Of a stretch of 64,000 nt of DNA, positions 1 to 9,378 are shown in pieces. The notes beneath the pieces were generated by a model. The model saw nothing but the letters and a program-made list of their open reading frames with translations, had not been told where the DNA came from and did no database searches. The stretch's first letter is position 1; each line of letters opens with the position of its first letter. The DNA comes from JBEHWX01 sp048498995. GTDB taxonomy: Bacteria > Bacteroidota > Ignavibacteria > OLB7. The stretch covers positions 1 through 64,000 of the forward strand of contig JBEHWX010000003.1 in the NCBI GenBank assembly GCA_048498995.1, written 5' to 3'. A program made the translations under genes and the position numbers.

Positions 1-2307
1 CAGCCGCGTCATCCGAAGGCCATCGCGGATATACAGCAGTATCAGGGTCGAATCGCGGCCATCCTGGAGCAGATACGGATCCTGGATCGACGTCGGGACC
101 TCCAGCGTGATCGCGTCCAGCGGCGCGGCGCTCAGGTCGAAGCGCTCCAGACGGAGCTGCTCCCGCGGCTGGAACATTCCCATTCGCAGGAAGGAGGGGC
201 CGAGGAGACGCTGATAGGAAAGGATCGCGCTCGACGGAATGTCCGGCAGCGCGACGGTCTCCGATGTGCGCGTGGTGCCGTTGTAGCCCGTGGCTCCCTC
301 GTCGCTGATCATCATGTAGGTGCCGACGCCGACCGGCACCACCGGCAGCATCGGCAGCCGATCGGCCGTCGACGGGACGATCCAGGACTCGTTGCCGTCG
401 GGACCATAGGCGCTCATCCGGGAATCCTGTCCCGGGTCGATGCCGGAGACGATCGAGAACTCCCGGCGGTTCGGATTCCATCCCAGCGCACGCATCCAGG
501 AGTTCGGATCGTTCGGCTGCGGGCCGCCGGCCTGCTGATTGAAGATCCTCTTCCATCCTGTGCCGGTCCCCATCAGCAGGTAGTTGCGCGATTGCACGAC
601 CGTATACTCGCGGTATGCGCCGGGACTGGAGAGATAGGAGATGTTGTCCACGCGCAGCACCGATCCGGCCAGCAGCGGGAAGGATCCCGGCGTCGGGACC
701 TCGAGCACGGAGCTCATGTAGCCGTCGAAGATGGAGTCGGAGCGGGAATGATCGAGCGGCAGCGGGGCGATGGTGTCGGCCATGACGCGATCGATCACGA
801 CCGCCGGCGCCTCCCGGCCTCCCCATCGCGCGAGCTCATGGGATCCGTCGGCCAGTTTCCACTCGGCCAGCAGCTCACCGTCGACGAGCCAGATGGAAGG
901 CTCGGCGCGGTTCAGATTCCGTTTGATCCGCGCGGTGGGAACCGCGATCAGGAGCGTGTCGGGAGCGGACAGGCCGATGATGACGCGCGCGAGCGCGGCG
1001 GTATCGCTCGGAACCGGCTCGGCGCGCGTCGGATCTCTCGGGATATCGGGATCGAGAAATCCCGCCGGCTCGTTATCGACCGTCGTCATGCCGGGACCGT
1101 ACGCATGCGCCAGCCGGACCTGTCCGAGCGTGTCGACGCGATAGTCGAGCACGCCGTTGCGCGTCCACGCCGAATCGGTGCCGGCATACAGCGTGACCGG
1201 GAAGGTGAACCGCATCTGATAGGTGTTCCGGCTCCCCATGCGGAGATCGGGCACGCCGGGATCGCCGGCGGACGCTCCTCCCCCCCACGAGTAGCTCGTG
1301 ATCGCCTCCGGCGCGGAGACGATGCCATCCTCCGTGACGCGGACACGATAGATGCCGAGCCGCTTCGGAAGCGCGACGTCGCGCGCCATGGCCGCGAAGA
1401 TCACCTGATACGATCCGTCGGAAGGGCGACTGATCGTGGCGGCATAGCTCACCAGGCTGTCGAACGCATGAATCGGAACGCGCAGGTACGGAGCCGTATC
1501 GAACATCGAGTGAAACAGGCGAAGGCCACCCACGTCCAGCGTGGCGAGCGCCGAATCGGGGGAGATGTGAAACGCCATCCGCGACGAGTCGAGCGGGATC
1601 GTTCGGGGATCGATCGTGCCGTCACTGTGCACGATGCGCCCCGGTTCCTCGGGGTTCGGGCGTATCACGTGGTAGCCGGGCGCGCGGCCTTGCGCGAGCA
1701 CCTGCCAGATGGTCCCCATGATCTGCGTGGTCGAGCCGATGAACCGGCCATCGGGATCGATCCGCCGCATGAATATTCCCCCACCCCCGGTGTCGTATCG
1801 CTGGAAGATGATCGCCTGCCCCACCGAGCTGTCGCCGATGGCCCATTTCCGGTGAGCGAGCATGAAGTAGTCGCTCATCTTCCGCTCCACGTCGATCGGC
1901 GCGCCGTTGGCGTCGAGCCTGCGGGAGTACATGGCGGTGGCGCCGCCGCGGTAATCGTTCCAGTACACGAGGAATCCGGTGGCGCTGCGGACGATGCTCA
2001 CCGCGCGAAACGGACGCGCCTCCGGGCTGGTGAGCGTGTACTGCGAGCCGGCGGGCGCGCCGTTGCGAATGATCTGCACCGTGAGCAGAGGAATTACCGA
2101 GTCCTGATCGCCCAGAAGGCTGGCCCCCATCACCGCGACCGTGGTACCGTGGAGCGTGGCAGCGTCGGCGATCGCTCCCCCCAGCGGGAGCACGCCCGTC
2201 GGAGGATCATCCGGCGGAACTCGCACCTCGATGGCCTGCTGCGCCGAGAGAGCGGCCACGTTAAGAATGAGGGCGAGGATGGAGAGATGAAGTATCGATT
2301 GCCGCAT
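1..2307 (-). CDS. Large exported protein, paralog of the next gene (C-terminus beyond window edge)
   Basis: The frame stays open from an ATG at 2307 to base 1, giving 769 residues without a stop, so the gene is cut by the window and not truncated in nature. A good GGAGG lies 7-8 nt before the ATG. The N-terminus MRQSILHLSILALILNVAAL followed by SAQQ is a Sec signal peptide. The body aligns by eye with the gene at 2685-5519: TLTSPEARPF here against TLTSPAARPY there, LVYWNDYRGGATAMYSRR against LVVWNDRRVGAEGLYARC, and DSTLILLYIRDGLR near the edge against DSSIIILFVDHGVR. The repeated (V)WxDxRxGxxxxYxxR units suggest a beta-propeller. The missing C-terminus would be expected to hold a T9SS sorting domain like the neighbour. 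Exact function unknown. Confidence 0.85.
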   Translation of the reverse strand, partial: MRQSILHLSILALILNVAALSAQQAIEVRVPPDDPPTGVLPLGGAIADAATLHGTTVAVMGASLLGDQDSVIPLLTVQIIRNGAPAGSQYTLTSPEARPFRAVSIVRSATGFLVYWNDYRGGATAMYSRRLDANGAPIDVERKMSDYFMLAHRKWAIGDSSVGQAIIFQRYDTGGGGIFMRRIDPDGRFIGSTTQIMGTIWQVLAQGRAPGYHVIRPNPEEPGRIVHSDGTIDPRTIPLDSSRMAFHISPDSALATLDVGGLRLFHSMFDTAPYLRVPIHAFDSLVSYAATISRPSDGSYQVIFAAMARDVALPKRLGIYRVRVTEDGIVSAPEAITSYSWGGGASAGDPGVPDLRMGSRNTYQMRFTFPVTLYAGTDSAWTRNGVLDYRVDTLGQVRLAHAYGPGMTTVDNEPAGFLDPDIPRDPTRAEPVPSDTAALARVIIGLSAPDTLLIAVPTARIKRNLNRAEPSIWLVDGELLAEWKLADGSHELARWGGREAPAVVIDRVMADTIAPLPLDHSRSDSIFDGYMSSVLEVPTPGSFPLLAGSVLRVDNISYLSSPGAYREYTVVQSRNYLLMGTGTGWKRIFNQQAGGPQPNDPNSWMRALGWNPNRREFSIVSGIDPGQDSRMSAYGPDGNESWIVPSTADRLPMLPVVPVGVGTYMMISDEGATGYNGTTRTSETVALPDIPSSAILSYQRLLGPSFLRMGMFQPREQLRLERFDLSAAPLDAITLEVPTSIQDPYLLQDGRDSTLILLYIRDGLRMTRL

Positions 2308-2479
2308 GTTGCTACCTCCGCACGATCGAACGAGGTTGGATTGTCTGATGGGTTAACACCTTTCGACGAGCGATTGTTAGTGCGGGACATTGCGCTTCCG
2401 CCGCCACGATCACCGATGGACTCCGTGCCATGTGACGATGTCGCCACGACAGCCGGCGAGGAGTCGTCCGGAAACTACG

Positions 2480-2510
2480 ACGGGGAGAGCCCGTGCAGGA
2501 CTCTCCCCGT
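2480..2510 (-). terminator. Hairpin terminator downstream of the 2685-5519 gene
   Basis: A perfect 10-bp stem, ACGGGGAGAG / CTCTCCCCGT, encloses an 11-nt loop about 175 nt past the stop codon of the leftward gene. There is no long T-run. The same stem, loop and right flank recur at 5628-5658, so this is also a copied module. Confidence 0.55.
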
Positions 2511-2607
2511 CGATCGCGGTTCATGTTCGGTCGGATGCGCCGTGTCGTGCGCCGCGTCGTGCGTCGCGTGGAATGAGCACATCGTGGAATGAGCACATTT
2601 GCGAAGA

Positions 2608-2632
2608 GCGCACGCTGAAGACGTGCGCCTAC
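2608..2632. repeat. Dispersed intergenic hairpin repeat (CGCTGAAGAC core)
   Basis: GCGCACG / CTGAAGA / CGTGCGC followed by CTAC: a 7-bp perfect stem with a 7-nt loop. Identical 25-nt copies lie at 5702-5726 and 37156-37180, and diverged or inverted copies at 37231 and 63691-63980. Confidence 0.7.
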
Positions 2633-2684
2633 CGCCGTGCGATTGCGGTCGCGCTATCGCAGGAACGGACGCTCATCATGTTCG

Positions 2685-5519
2685 TTAGAAATGAACGAAG
2701 CGGCCGACCACGGTTGACGGTCCCGAGCTCAGCCGCAGAGTATATGCGCCGGGATACAGGTCATCGACCACGATCTCGACTGTCCCCGGTCCAGGGCGCG
2801 TCACCGCCATCCGCTCCCGCTTCACCAGCCTGCCGATATCATCGAACACCTCGATGATGACTTCCTCGGAGAGACGGGCGTCGATCCGCAGCAGATCCCG
2901 CGCGGGGTTGGGACGGATGAGACCTTCCACGATCATCGAATTCCCTCGGCTCGTCGTATCGATCTGATGTTCGACCGTATCGGGTGGATCGACCGGATGC
3001 TCCTCGATGACGGTGTCGCGCGGCTCAACCAGACGGGCAAGCGATAGACGGTTGCCGTAGATATCGGGCTGCCGATTGCGCGCGTCCTGCCACACCACGA
3101 AGAGCGTGTCGTGGCGGACCACGCCGGACGGCAACGATACGCGCGCCTCGGCGGCGCTCACGCGCCTGGTACTGTCGCGGCGCGCTAGCATGGCGCTGAA
3201 GTGCGCGGCGCGCACGCCATGGTCGACGAAGAGGATAATGATCGAGGAGTCCGCGGGGTTCTCGACGATCCTGGGAACGCCAGTGAGAGAATCGATCGCG
3301 ATCGCGCCTCGGCCGATTGGCCCGCCGTCGAGATCCCACTCTTCCAGAACGATCGAATCGGCCGAGGAAGCGCAGCGGAGAAAGCGGCGACCAAGAAGGC
3401 GCTGGTAGGTGGCGCTCGGATCGCCCGGAGAGAGCGGGAACATTCCGACGACCGAATCACCGAGCATGCTCCAAGCCGTCGCGCTGTCGATTCTGAGATA
3501 GGTCGCGGAGTCGACCGGCACGATCGCGCCGCGGAGGGTACGTGCCGTCACCCCCCATGCGCGCCGTCCGTCGGGCATGATCGAAACCAGCGAATCACGG
3601 TTCGTGAAAATATCCTGGACACGACAGAGCACCTGGTGTCGGTTGGGTTCGTACCCGATCAGATAGGACGGATATCCCGCATAGGCTCCCGTGTAGGAAT
3701 GCGTCCAATCGCCATCCTTCCGCGTGAGCATGTTCGTGACCATCGTCCAGGATCCATGACGCGCCAGATACGTGCTCATGCCGAAGCTGGTGACAGGGTG
3801 ATAGTTGTTTGGGCTGATCGGACTGTACCACCAAGTGATGTCATCGTATCGCTCGCGATGCACCACGATGGCCGCAATGTCCTGGAATACCTCCAACGAG
3901 TCGTCAACGGAATTGACGCCGGTATACAGATCGGTCATGCGCTCCCCGAAGGAGGGCTCGGCGCGCGAGACCGTATCGGGCACGAGCCAGTCGGTCACCA
4001 CCGGAGTATCGAGGATGCTGGTCCACCGGGCGAGCGCCGAGGCGCGAGGGGAATGATGCCAGGCGACCCGGAGAGTATCCCCATCGAGCATGATGCCCGG
4101 GCGGGATTGCGCCAGATCGACGCCGACATGGCCGGTGGGAGCCGACAAGCTCACGTCTCCCGTTATGCTGCGCTCACGCACGGTACTCGTCCGCTCGTAG
4201 GAGGTCCGCACCACAGTCTGGAGCGGGTTGGCCAGGCAAGTGGCAATGTAGCCGCTCGCGCCTCCTTTGTCGAGCCGCACGATTCCACGGCCGTTCAGAC
4301 TGAAGAACAGATCGGCTCTCCCCTGGGGAGTAACCGCCTGTCCATGGTAGAATGTCGTGACCGTGAACCAGACATCGAGGCGGGCCGAGTTGGAACATCC
4401 GATCGAAACGGAAGCTCCTCCATCTTCAAAGACCGGCTCGGTCGGCACCGCGCTGTTGATGGCACTATCGGCAAGAATGAGGTCGGGTCCGATCACCGCT
4501 CCCAGCGCATCCACCCGCATTCGATAGATCATCGTTCGTCGCATCTCATCCGGCCAGACGATCCCTGTTAGACCACCGGTGATGCGCACCACGGGGAACT
4601 GGATAGTATATCCTTCACCGGTATCCCGAGCCACCAGTGCCAGGCCATGATACGCGCTGTCGATTGCAGGCACCGGGACCATTCTGACCGGAACGGCTTC
4701 ATGAATGTTCGCGTAGCAAACCATGTCATGACCGGATGTCGTAACAAGAGAGGTGTCCGCTCCCACGTAGAACTGTTGCGACAATCTCCCCTTCGGGATC
4801 GGCCTCGGATCGATCCGGCCATCATCGTAGATGATGCGCCCTCCCCCGCTGTCGACGCGCACCAGGACCAGCCCGGGGAGCTCATCATAGGTGAGCATTT
4901 GCTCCAGGCGTGCCCCCAACCGCCGCGGAACTCCATCCGGATTTCCGCTCGGATCGATTCTGAGCGCGTAATACGCGGAATTCGCCCCCAACCCGAGCCA
5001 GCAGAGCGCAATACCACGGGCCGGTTCTCCAACGACGGTCAGCATCTGGATCGGCGGATACGTCATGGTGGGGTTCGGGGAAAGCAGTCGCTCAATTCCG
5101 ATGGGCGATCCGTCACGACCGACGCACCGGGCATAGAGCCCCTCGGCTCCGACGCGGCGATCGTTCCAGACGACGAGGAACCGATCGGACATCGGGATCA
5201 CCCTCACGTAGCCGTAGGGCCGCGCCGCGGGGCTAGTGAGTGTCGCCTGCGCGCCAACCGTCAGGCCATCGCGCAGCAGCTGCATCCGGAGCGTGGTCGC
5301 CAGGGAGTCGGGAATCGGGTTGTAGGTGGTGCACCAGACGACCAGATCGAGCGGACCGATCCGCCCGGAGGCCTGAATCCTGACCTCCGGCGGCATCACG
5401 TAGTTGTCGGCATCGGGCGGGGAGACGCGGATATCGACCGGCGATTGCGCGCGTGCCGGTGCCACTCCACCGAGCAACAGCAGGCAGGAGAATAGAAGAG
5501 AGAACAGGAAATGCTTCAC
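2685..5519 (-). CDS. T9SS-type exported propeller-like protein
   Basis: The start chosen is the GTG at 5519, which gives VKHFLFSLLFSCLLLLGGVA then PARAQ, a clear signal peptide. The upstream ATGs give an unlikely leader, and the Shine-Dalgarno is weak. The product is about 944 residues. Repeated VVWNDRR..G..LYAR and VVWQDARNRQPDIYGNRL motifs suggest a multi-bladed beta-propeller. The last ~80 residues, from RPNPARDLLRID through FDDIGRLVKRE to YPGAYTLRLSSGP, match a T9SS type A sorting domain, so the protein is probably exported across the outer membrane and surface-attached or released. It is a tandem paralog of the gene at 1-2307. No enzymatic motif seen. Confidence 0.85.
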   Translation of the reverse strand: MKHFLFSLLFSCLLLLGGVAPARAQSPVDIRVSPPDADNYVMPPEVRIQASGRIGPLDLVVWCTTYNPIPDSLATTLRMQLLRDGLTVGAQATLTSPAARPYGYVRVIPMSDRFLVVWNDRRVGAEGLYARCVGRDGSPIGIERLLSPNPTMTYPPIQMLTVVGEPARGIALCWLGLGANSAYYALRIDPSGNPDGVPRRLGARLEQMLTYDELPGLVLVRVDSGGGRIIYDDGRIDPRPIPKGRLSQQFYVGADTSLVTTSGHDMVCYANIHEAVPVRMVPVPAIDSAYHGLALVARDTGEGYTIQFPVVRITGGLTGIVWPDEMRRTMIYRMRVDALGAVIGPDLILADSAINSAVPTEPVFEDGGASVSIGCSNSARLDVWFTVTTFYHGQAVTPQGRADLFFSLNGRGIVRLDKGGASGYIATCLANPLQTVVRTSYERTSTVRERSITGDVSLSAPTGHVGVDLAQSRPGIMLDGDTLRVAWHHSPRASALARWTSILDTPVVTDWLVPDTVSRAEPSFGERMTDLYTGVNSVDDSLEVFQDIAAIVVHRERYDDITWWYSPISPNNYHPVTSFGMSTYLARHGSWTMVTNMLTRKDGDWTHSYTGAYAGYPSYLIGYEPNRHQVLCRVQDIFTNRDSLVSIMPDGRRAWGVTARTLRGAIVPVDSATYLRIDSATAWSMLGDSVVGMFPLSPGDPSATYQRLLGRRFLRCASSADSIVLEEWDLDGGPIGRGAIAIDSLTGVPRIVENPADSSIIILFVDHGVRAAHFSAMLARRDSTRRVSAAEARVSLPSGVVRHDTLFVVWQDARNRQPDIYGNRLSLARLVEPRDTVIEEHPVDPPDTVEHQIDTTSRGNSMIVEGLIRPNPARDLLRIDARLSEEVIIEVFDDIGRLVKRERMAVTRPGPGTVEIVVDDLYPGAYTLRLSSGPSTVVGRFVHF

Positions 5520-5627
5520 GATGACCACGTGAGTGAGAGGGGCGCCGCCGCTCCCGGATAACACTCCCCCACATCCATTTGTTAGCACGGCTCGTGGCAA
5601 GGCCGGGCGCGTTCCCTCCATAACGGA

Positions 5628-5658
5628 ACGGGGAGAGCCCGTGCAGGACTCTCCCCGT
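5628..5658 (-). terminator. Hairpin terminator downstream of the hydroxyacyl-CoA dehydrogenase gene
   Basis: ACGGGGAGAG / CTCTCCCCGT stem with the same 11-nt loop as 2480-2510. It lies ~150 nt past the stop of the leftward gene at 5809. Confidence 0.5.
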
Positions 5659-5701
5659 CGATCGTGATTCATGTTTGGTCGCCGACATCACCTGCGCGAA
5701 T

Positions 5702-5726
5702 GCGCACGCTGAAGACGTGCGCCTAC
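5702..5726. repeat. Dispersed intergenic hairpin repeat (CGCTGAAGAC core)
   Basis: Identical to the copy at 2608-2632: GCGCACG / CTGAAGA / CGTGCGC then CTAC. It sits ~45 nt right of the copied terminator, repeating the arrangement seen at 2480-2632. Confidence 0.7.
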
Positions 5727-5782
5727 CCTCGTGTGTATATCCTCGCGCGTATATCCTCGTGTGTATATCCTCGCGCGGTGAG
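5727..5782. repeat. 14-bp tandem repeat, four units
   Basis: Alternating units CCTCGTGTGTATAT and CCTCGCGCGTATAT, four in a row with the last one degenerate. It abuts the hairpin repeat and ends ~27 nt from the stop of the gene at 5809. Confidence 0.8.
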
Positions 5783-5808
5783 CGTGGCGCGAACGATGTC
5801 GCGTACTA

Positions 5809-6669
5809 TTATTTCGCGGCGTAGTCGTAGAAGCCGCGGCCGTTCTTGCGGCCGAGATGGCCGGCGGCCACCATCTTCCGGAGCAGCGGGCAGGGACGGT
5901 ACTTGTCGTCGCCGAGCCCCTTGTGCAGCACCTCCATGATCGCCAGGCAGACATCCAGGCCGATGAAGTCGGCCAGGGTGAGCGGGCCCATCGGGTGCGC
6001 CATGCCGAGCTTCATCACCGTGTCGATCGATTCGACCGAGGCCACTCCCTCCATCACGCAGAAGATCGCCTCGTTGATCATCGGCATCAGCACGCGGTTG
6101 CTGACGAAGCCGGGATAATCGTGCACCTCGACAGGCGTCTTGCCGAGCTTCCTGCTCAGATCCTCGACGAGGCGATAGGTCTCGTCGCTGGTGGCGTAGC
6201 CGCGGATGATCTCCACGAGCTTCATCACCGGCACCGGGTTGAAGAAGTGCATGCCGATCACCTTGTCGGGACGTCCGGTAACGGCGCCGATCTCGGTGAT
6301 GGAGATCGAGGAGGTATTGGTGGCCAGCAGCGCCTCCGGGCGCGCCAGCTCGTCGATCGCGCGGAAGATCTCCTTCTTGATCGCCGGGTTCTCCGTGGCC
6401 GCCTCGATGATCAGGTCGGCCGCCGGGATGTGGGCGCGCATGTCGGTCGCCGAGGTGATCCGCCCCATCGTCTCATCCTTCTGCGCGGCGGTGAGAAGCT
6501 CCTTCTTCACCTGGCGGTCGAGGTTGGCGGAGATGGTGGCCAGGCCCCCCTGAACGCGGGCCTCGTCGACGTCCACCAGCGTCACGGCGTAGCCGTTCTG
6601 GGCGAAGACGTGGGCGATGCCGTTCCCCATCGTGCCGGCGCCGATAACCATTACCTGTGTGATGTCCAT
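5809..6669 (-). CDS. hbd: 3-hydroxybutyryl-CoA / 3-hydroxyacyl-CoA dehydrogenase
   Basis: NAD(P)-dependent oxidation/reduction of 3-hydroxyacyl-CoA to 3-ketoacyl-CoA, acting in beta-oxidation or C4 metabolism. The 286 residues match the short single-function Hbd family (~280-290) and not the fused FadB/FadJ. The N-terminal Rossmann motif GAGTMGNG is at residues 10-17, NTSSIS follows near 120, and the catalytic His is in [11 protein letters not shown] near 140. The C-terminal helical dimer domain ends in [14 protein letters not shown]. The thiolase gene lies immediately upstream on the same strand, giving consecutive steps of one pathway. The ATG at 6669 has no strong Shine-Dalgarno but the N-terminus fits the family exactly. 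Confidence 0.95.
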   Translation of the reverse strand: MDITQVMVIGAGTMGNGIAHVFAQNGYAVTLVDVDEARVQGGLATISANLDRQVKKELLTAAQKDETMGRITSATDMRAHIPAADLIIEAATENPAIKKEIFRAIDELARPEALLATNTSSISITEIGAVTGRPDKVIGMHFFNPVPVMKLVEIIRGYATSDETYRLVEDLSRKLGKTPVEVHDYPGFVSNRVLMPMINEAIFCVMEGVASVESIDTVMKLGMAHPMGPLTLADFIGLDVCLAIMEVLHKGLGDDKYRPCPLLRKMVAAGHLGRKNGRGFYDYAAK

Positions 6670-6793
6670 AGAGAAGATGCGTGTAGTGTGTAGAGAGTTG
6701 AGATCGATCAGGTCGTCGGGAAGGAGAGGCGCTCTCGGGCTCCGGGAAGCGCCACCGATGGGTGCTCCCGGCGAACGGGCCTCCCGGAACGGG

Positions 6794-6822
6794 GCGCGGG
6801 GCGCCGTGATGGCGCCCCGCGC
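6794..6822 (-). terminator. Strong GC hairpin between thiolase and hbd
   Basis: Perfect 12-bp stem, GCGCGGGGCGCC / GGCGCCCCGCGC, with a GTGAT loop, 22 nt past the thiolase stop. No U-run follows, so it may be a partial terminator or an mRNA-stabilising hairpin inside a thiolase-hbd transcript. Confidence 0.55.
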
Positions 6823-6843
6823 GGGTCGTTCGGCTCGAGAGCG

Positions 6844-8019
6844 TCAGTCGATGCGCTCGACGATGAGCGCGGTCGCCTCGCCGCCGCCGATGCAGATGGC
6901 GGCCAGCCCTCGCCGGGCGCCGCGCTGCTTCATCGCGTGCAGAAGCGTGGTAAGGATGCGGGCTCCGGAGGCGCCGATCGGGTGTCCGATCGCGACGGCG
7001 CCGCCGTTGACGTTCAGCTTCTCGTGCGGGATCTCCAGCGCGTTCTTGGCCGCCAGCGCCACCACGGCGAACGCCTCGTTGACCTCGAACAGATCGATGT
7101 CGGCGATCGCGAGTCCCGCCTTGGCAAGCACCTTCTTGATGGCGTCCACCGGCGCGGTCGTGAACTCGCTCGGGGCCTGTGCGTGGGAGGACTGCGCCAC
7201 GATGCGGGCCATCGGCTTCAGGCCGAGCTCGGCCGCCTTCTCCTCGCTGGCCAGCACCAGCGCGGCGGCGCCGTCGTTGATCTTCGAGGCGTTCGCGGCG
7301 GTCACCGTTCCTTCCTTGGTGAAGACCGCCTTGAGCGTCGGGATCTTGTCGAAGTTCGTCTTGGCCGGCTCCTCGTCGGTGTCGACCACGGTCTCCCCCT
7401 TGCGATCCTTGATCGTCACCGGGGCGATCTCCTCCTTGAAGGTTCCCGCGGCGATCGCCCCCTGGGCGCGACGATAGCTCTCGATGGAGAACTCATCCTG
7501 CGCCTGGCGCGGAACGTTGCAGGAGACGGCACAGGCGTCGGCGGCCACGCCCATCGCGTTGTTGTCGTAGGCATCGGTCAGGCCGTCGTGCATCATCGAG
7601 TCGATGATCGAGCCGTTCCCCATGCGGTAGCCGTTGCGCGCCTTGTCGAGCACGTACGGAGCGTTGGTCATCGACTCCTGGCCGCCGGCGACCACGATGT
7701 CGGCATCGCCGCAGCGGATCATCTGATCGGCCATCATCACCGACTTCATGCCGGAGCCGCAGACCTTGCCGATCGTGGTGCAGGGGACGGAGTTCGGGAT
7801 GCCGGCGCCGAGGGCGGCCTGACGGGCCGGAGCCTGTCCGAGTCCGGCGGTGAGAACGTTGCCGAAAACGACCTCGGAGACCTGCTCCGGGGCGACGCCG
7901 GCGCGCTCGAGGGCGGCCTTGATCGCGACGGAGCCGAGCTGCGGGGCGCTCAGCGCCGCCAGCGAGCCGTTGAACGAGCCGACCGGCGTGCGCGCGGCCG
8001 AGAGGATGACAGTGGCCAT
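6844..8019 (-). CDS. Acetyl-CoA C-acetyltransferase (thiolase)
   Basis: Biosynthetic/degradative thiolase II family enzyme: 2 acetyl-CoA to acetoacetyl-CoA plus CoA, or the thiolytic reverse. The length of 391 is typical. The acyl-accepting Cys is about residue 87 in KVCGSGMKSV, the His lies in AVAIGHPIGASGAR, and the second Cys in AAICIGGGEATALIVE. NEAFAV is also present. It precedes the hydroxyacyl-CoA dehydrogenase with a 174-nt gap holding a strong hairpin, so the two probably serve one acyl-CoA pathway. An AtoB/PhaA/ThlA role cannot be separated from sequence alone. Confidence 0.95.
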   Translation of the reverse strand: MATVILSAARTPVGSFNGSLAALSAPQLGSVAIKAALERAGVAPEQVSEVVFGNVLTAGLGQAPARQAALGAGIPNSVPCTTIGKVCGSGMKSVMMADQMIRCGDADIVVAGGQESMTNAPYVLDKARNGYRMGNGSIIDSMMHDGLTDAYDNNAMGVAADACAVSCNVPRQAQDEFSIESYRRAQGAIAAGTFKEEIAPVTIKDRKGETVVDTDEEPAKTNFDKIPTLKAVFTKEGTVTAANASKINDGAAALVLASEEKAAELGLKPMARIVAQSSHAQAPSEFTTAPVDAIKKVLAKAGLAIADIDLFEVNEAFAVVALAAKNALEIPHEKLNVNGGAVAIGHPIGASGARILTTLLHAMKQRGARRGLAAICIGGGEATALIVERID

Positions 8020-8156
8020 GTGTATCTCGTCTCTATCTTGGTTCTACGATTGTACTCTACAGGGATACCGCCGCCGGATGCGGCCAGGGATCGCGCGGGA
8101 GCGTGTCCCGATCGAAGGAATGCTTCACCGGTCCGCCGGAATCCGATATCCGGCCG

Positions 8157-8210
8157 GAATCCGGTTCATCTGGATCCGGTTCATCTGAATCCGGTCCACC
8201 TTGATCCGGC
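8157..8210. repeat. 15-16 bp tandem repeat just past carA
   Basis: About three units of (G)AATCCGGTTCATCTG with small changes, in the 201-nt gap between the thiolase start and the carA stop. It includes the shorter palindrome-like pieces CCGATATCCGG and CCGGCCGG nearby. Confidence 0.7.
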
Positions 8211-8220
8211 CGGAGCGGGA

Positions 8221-9378
8221 TCAGGCGGGCTGCCGCTCGGCCTGCTTTTCCATCAGCTCCACGAACTCGCGGAAGAGATAGTCGGCATCGTGCGGGCCGG
8301 GGCCGGCCTCCGGATGGTACTGGACACAGAAGACCGGCAGCTCGCGGTGGCGGAAGCCCTCCACGGTCCGGTCGTTCAGGTTCACGTGCGTGAGCTCCAC
8401 CGGCAGATCGGCCATCGAGTCGAGATCGACCGCGAAGCCGTGGTTCTGCGAGGTGATCTCGTTCATCCCGGTCTCGAGGTTCTGCACCGGATGGTTGGCG
8501 CCGCGGTGGCCGAACTTCAGCTTGTAGGTCTTCGCGCCGAGCGCCAGGGCCAGCAGCTGATGCCCCAGGCAGATGCCGAAGGTCGGCTTCACCTGGATCA
8601 GCTTCTGGATCGTCTCGATCGCGTACTTCACCGCGTCCGGATCGCCGGGGCCGTTCGAGAGGAAGATCCCGTCCGGGTTCAGCGCCAGGATCGCCTCGGC
8701 GGAGGTATCCGACGGGACCACCGTGAGGCGGCAGCCGTAGGAGGCCAGGCGCTCCAGGATGTTGTGCTTGACGCCGAAGTCGAGAACCACCACGTGGAAC
8801 TGCTTCTTGGCGTGGAAGCCCTGCCCCGGCTCGAGCAGGTAGCCGCTCTGGTCGAGCGTCTCGAACTCGTGCTGCTCGGTGCAGGTGACGGCTTTGGTCA
8901 GGTCCAGCCCGCTCATGCTCGGGATGGCCCTGGCGCGCTCGACAAGCCGCGCGTCATCCAGGTCGATGGCGGAGATGATTCCCCGCATCGCTCCCTGCTC
9001 GCGCAGGATCCTGACGAGCATGCGCGTGTCGATTCCCTCGATGCCGATCACGTTGCTCGATCGGAGGTAGCTCTCGAGGTCTTCCTCGCTCCGCCAGTTG
9101 GAGCGGACCCTGGAGTACTCCTTCACGACGAGACCGGCGGACTGCACGCAGCGCGATTCCACGTCGAAATGGTTGACGCCGACGTTCCCCTGGTGCGGGT
9201 AGGTGAACGTGACGATCTGACCGTGATAGCTGGGATCGGTCAGGATCTCCTGGTAGCCGGTGATGGAGGTATTGAACACGACCTCTCCGGTCGCCTCCAT
9301 ATCGACGGCACCGAAGGCGCGGCCCGTGAAGACCACACCGTTCTCGAGAGCGAGCTTGGCTTTAGGACGAGCGGACAT
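8221..9378 (-). CDS. carA: Carbamoyl-phosphate synthase small (glutaminase) subunit
   Basis: Hydrolyses glutamine and passes ammonia to CarB for carbamoyl phosphate, feeding pyrimidine and arginine synthesis. The start at 9378 (MSARPKAKLALENG) has AGGA 6 nt upstream and gives 385 residues, the family length; a longer frame upstream is non-conserved. The N-terminal CPSase domain holds FNTSITGYQEILTDPSY. The class I amidotransferase domain has nucleophile Cys270 in FGICLGHQLL and the His355/Glu357 dyad in QYHPEAGPGP. carB is not in the window. The gene follows mazG on the same strand with a 283-nt gap. Confidence 0.97.
   Translation of the reverse strand: MSARPKAKLALENGVVFTGRAFGAVDMEATGEVVFNTSITGYQEILTDPSYHGQIVTFTYPHQGNVGVNHFDVESRCVQSAGLVVKEYSRVRSNWRSEEDLESYLRSSNVIGIEGIDTRMLVRILREQGAMRGIISAIDLDDARLVERARAIPSMSGLDLTKAVTCTEQHEFETLDQSGYLLEPGQGFHAKKQFHVVVLDFGVKHNILERLASYGCRLTVVPSDTSAEAILALNPDGIFLSNGPGDPDAVKYAIETIQKLIQVKPTFGICLGHQLLALALGAKTYKLKFGHRGANHPVQNLETGMNEITSQNHGFAVDLDSMADLPVELTHVNLNDRTVEGFRHRELPVFCVQYHPEAGPGPHDADYLFREFVELMEKQAERQPA

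Noticed and set aside
592..2592. Rightward 666-codon frame at the left edge
   Set aside because: Antisense to a minus-strand gene with signal peptide, ribosome site and clear similarity to its neighbour.
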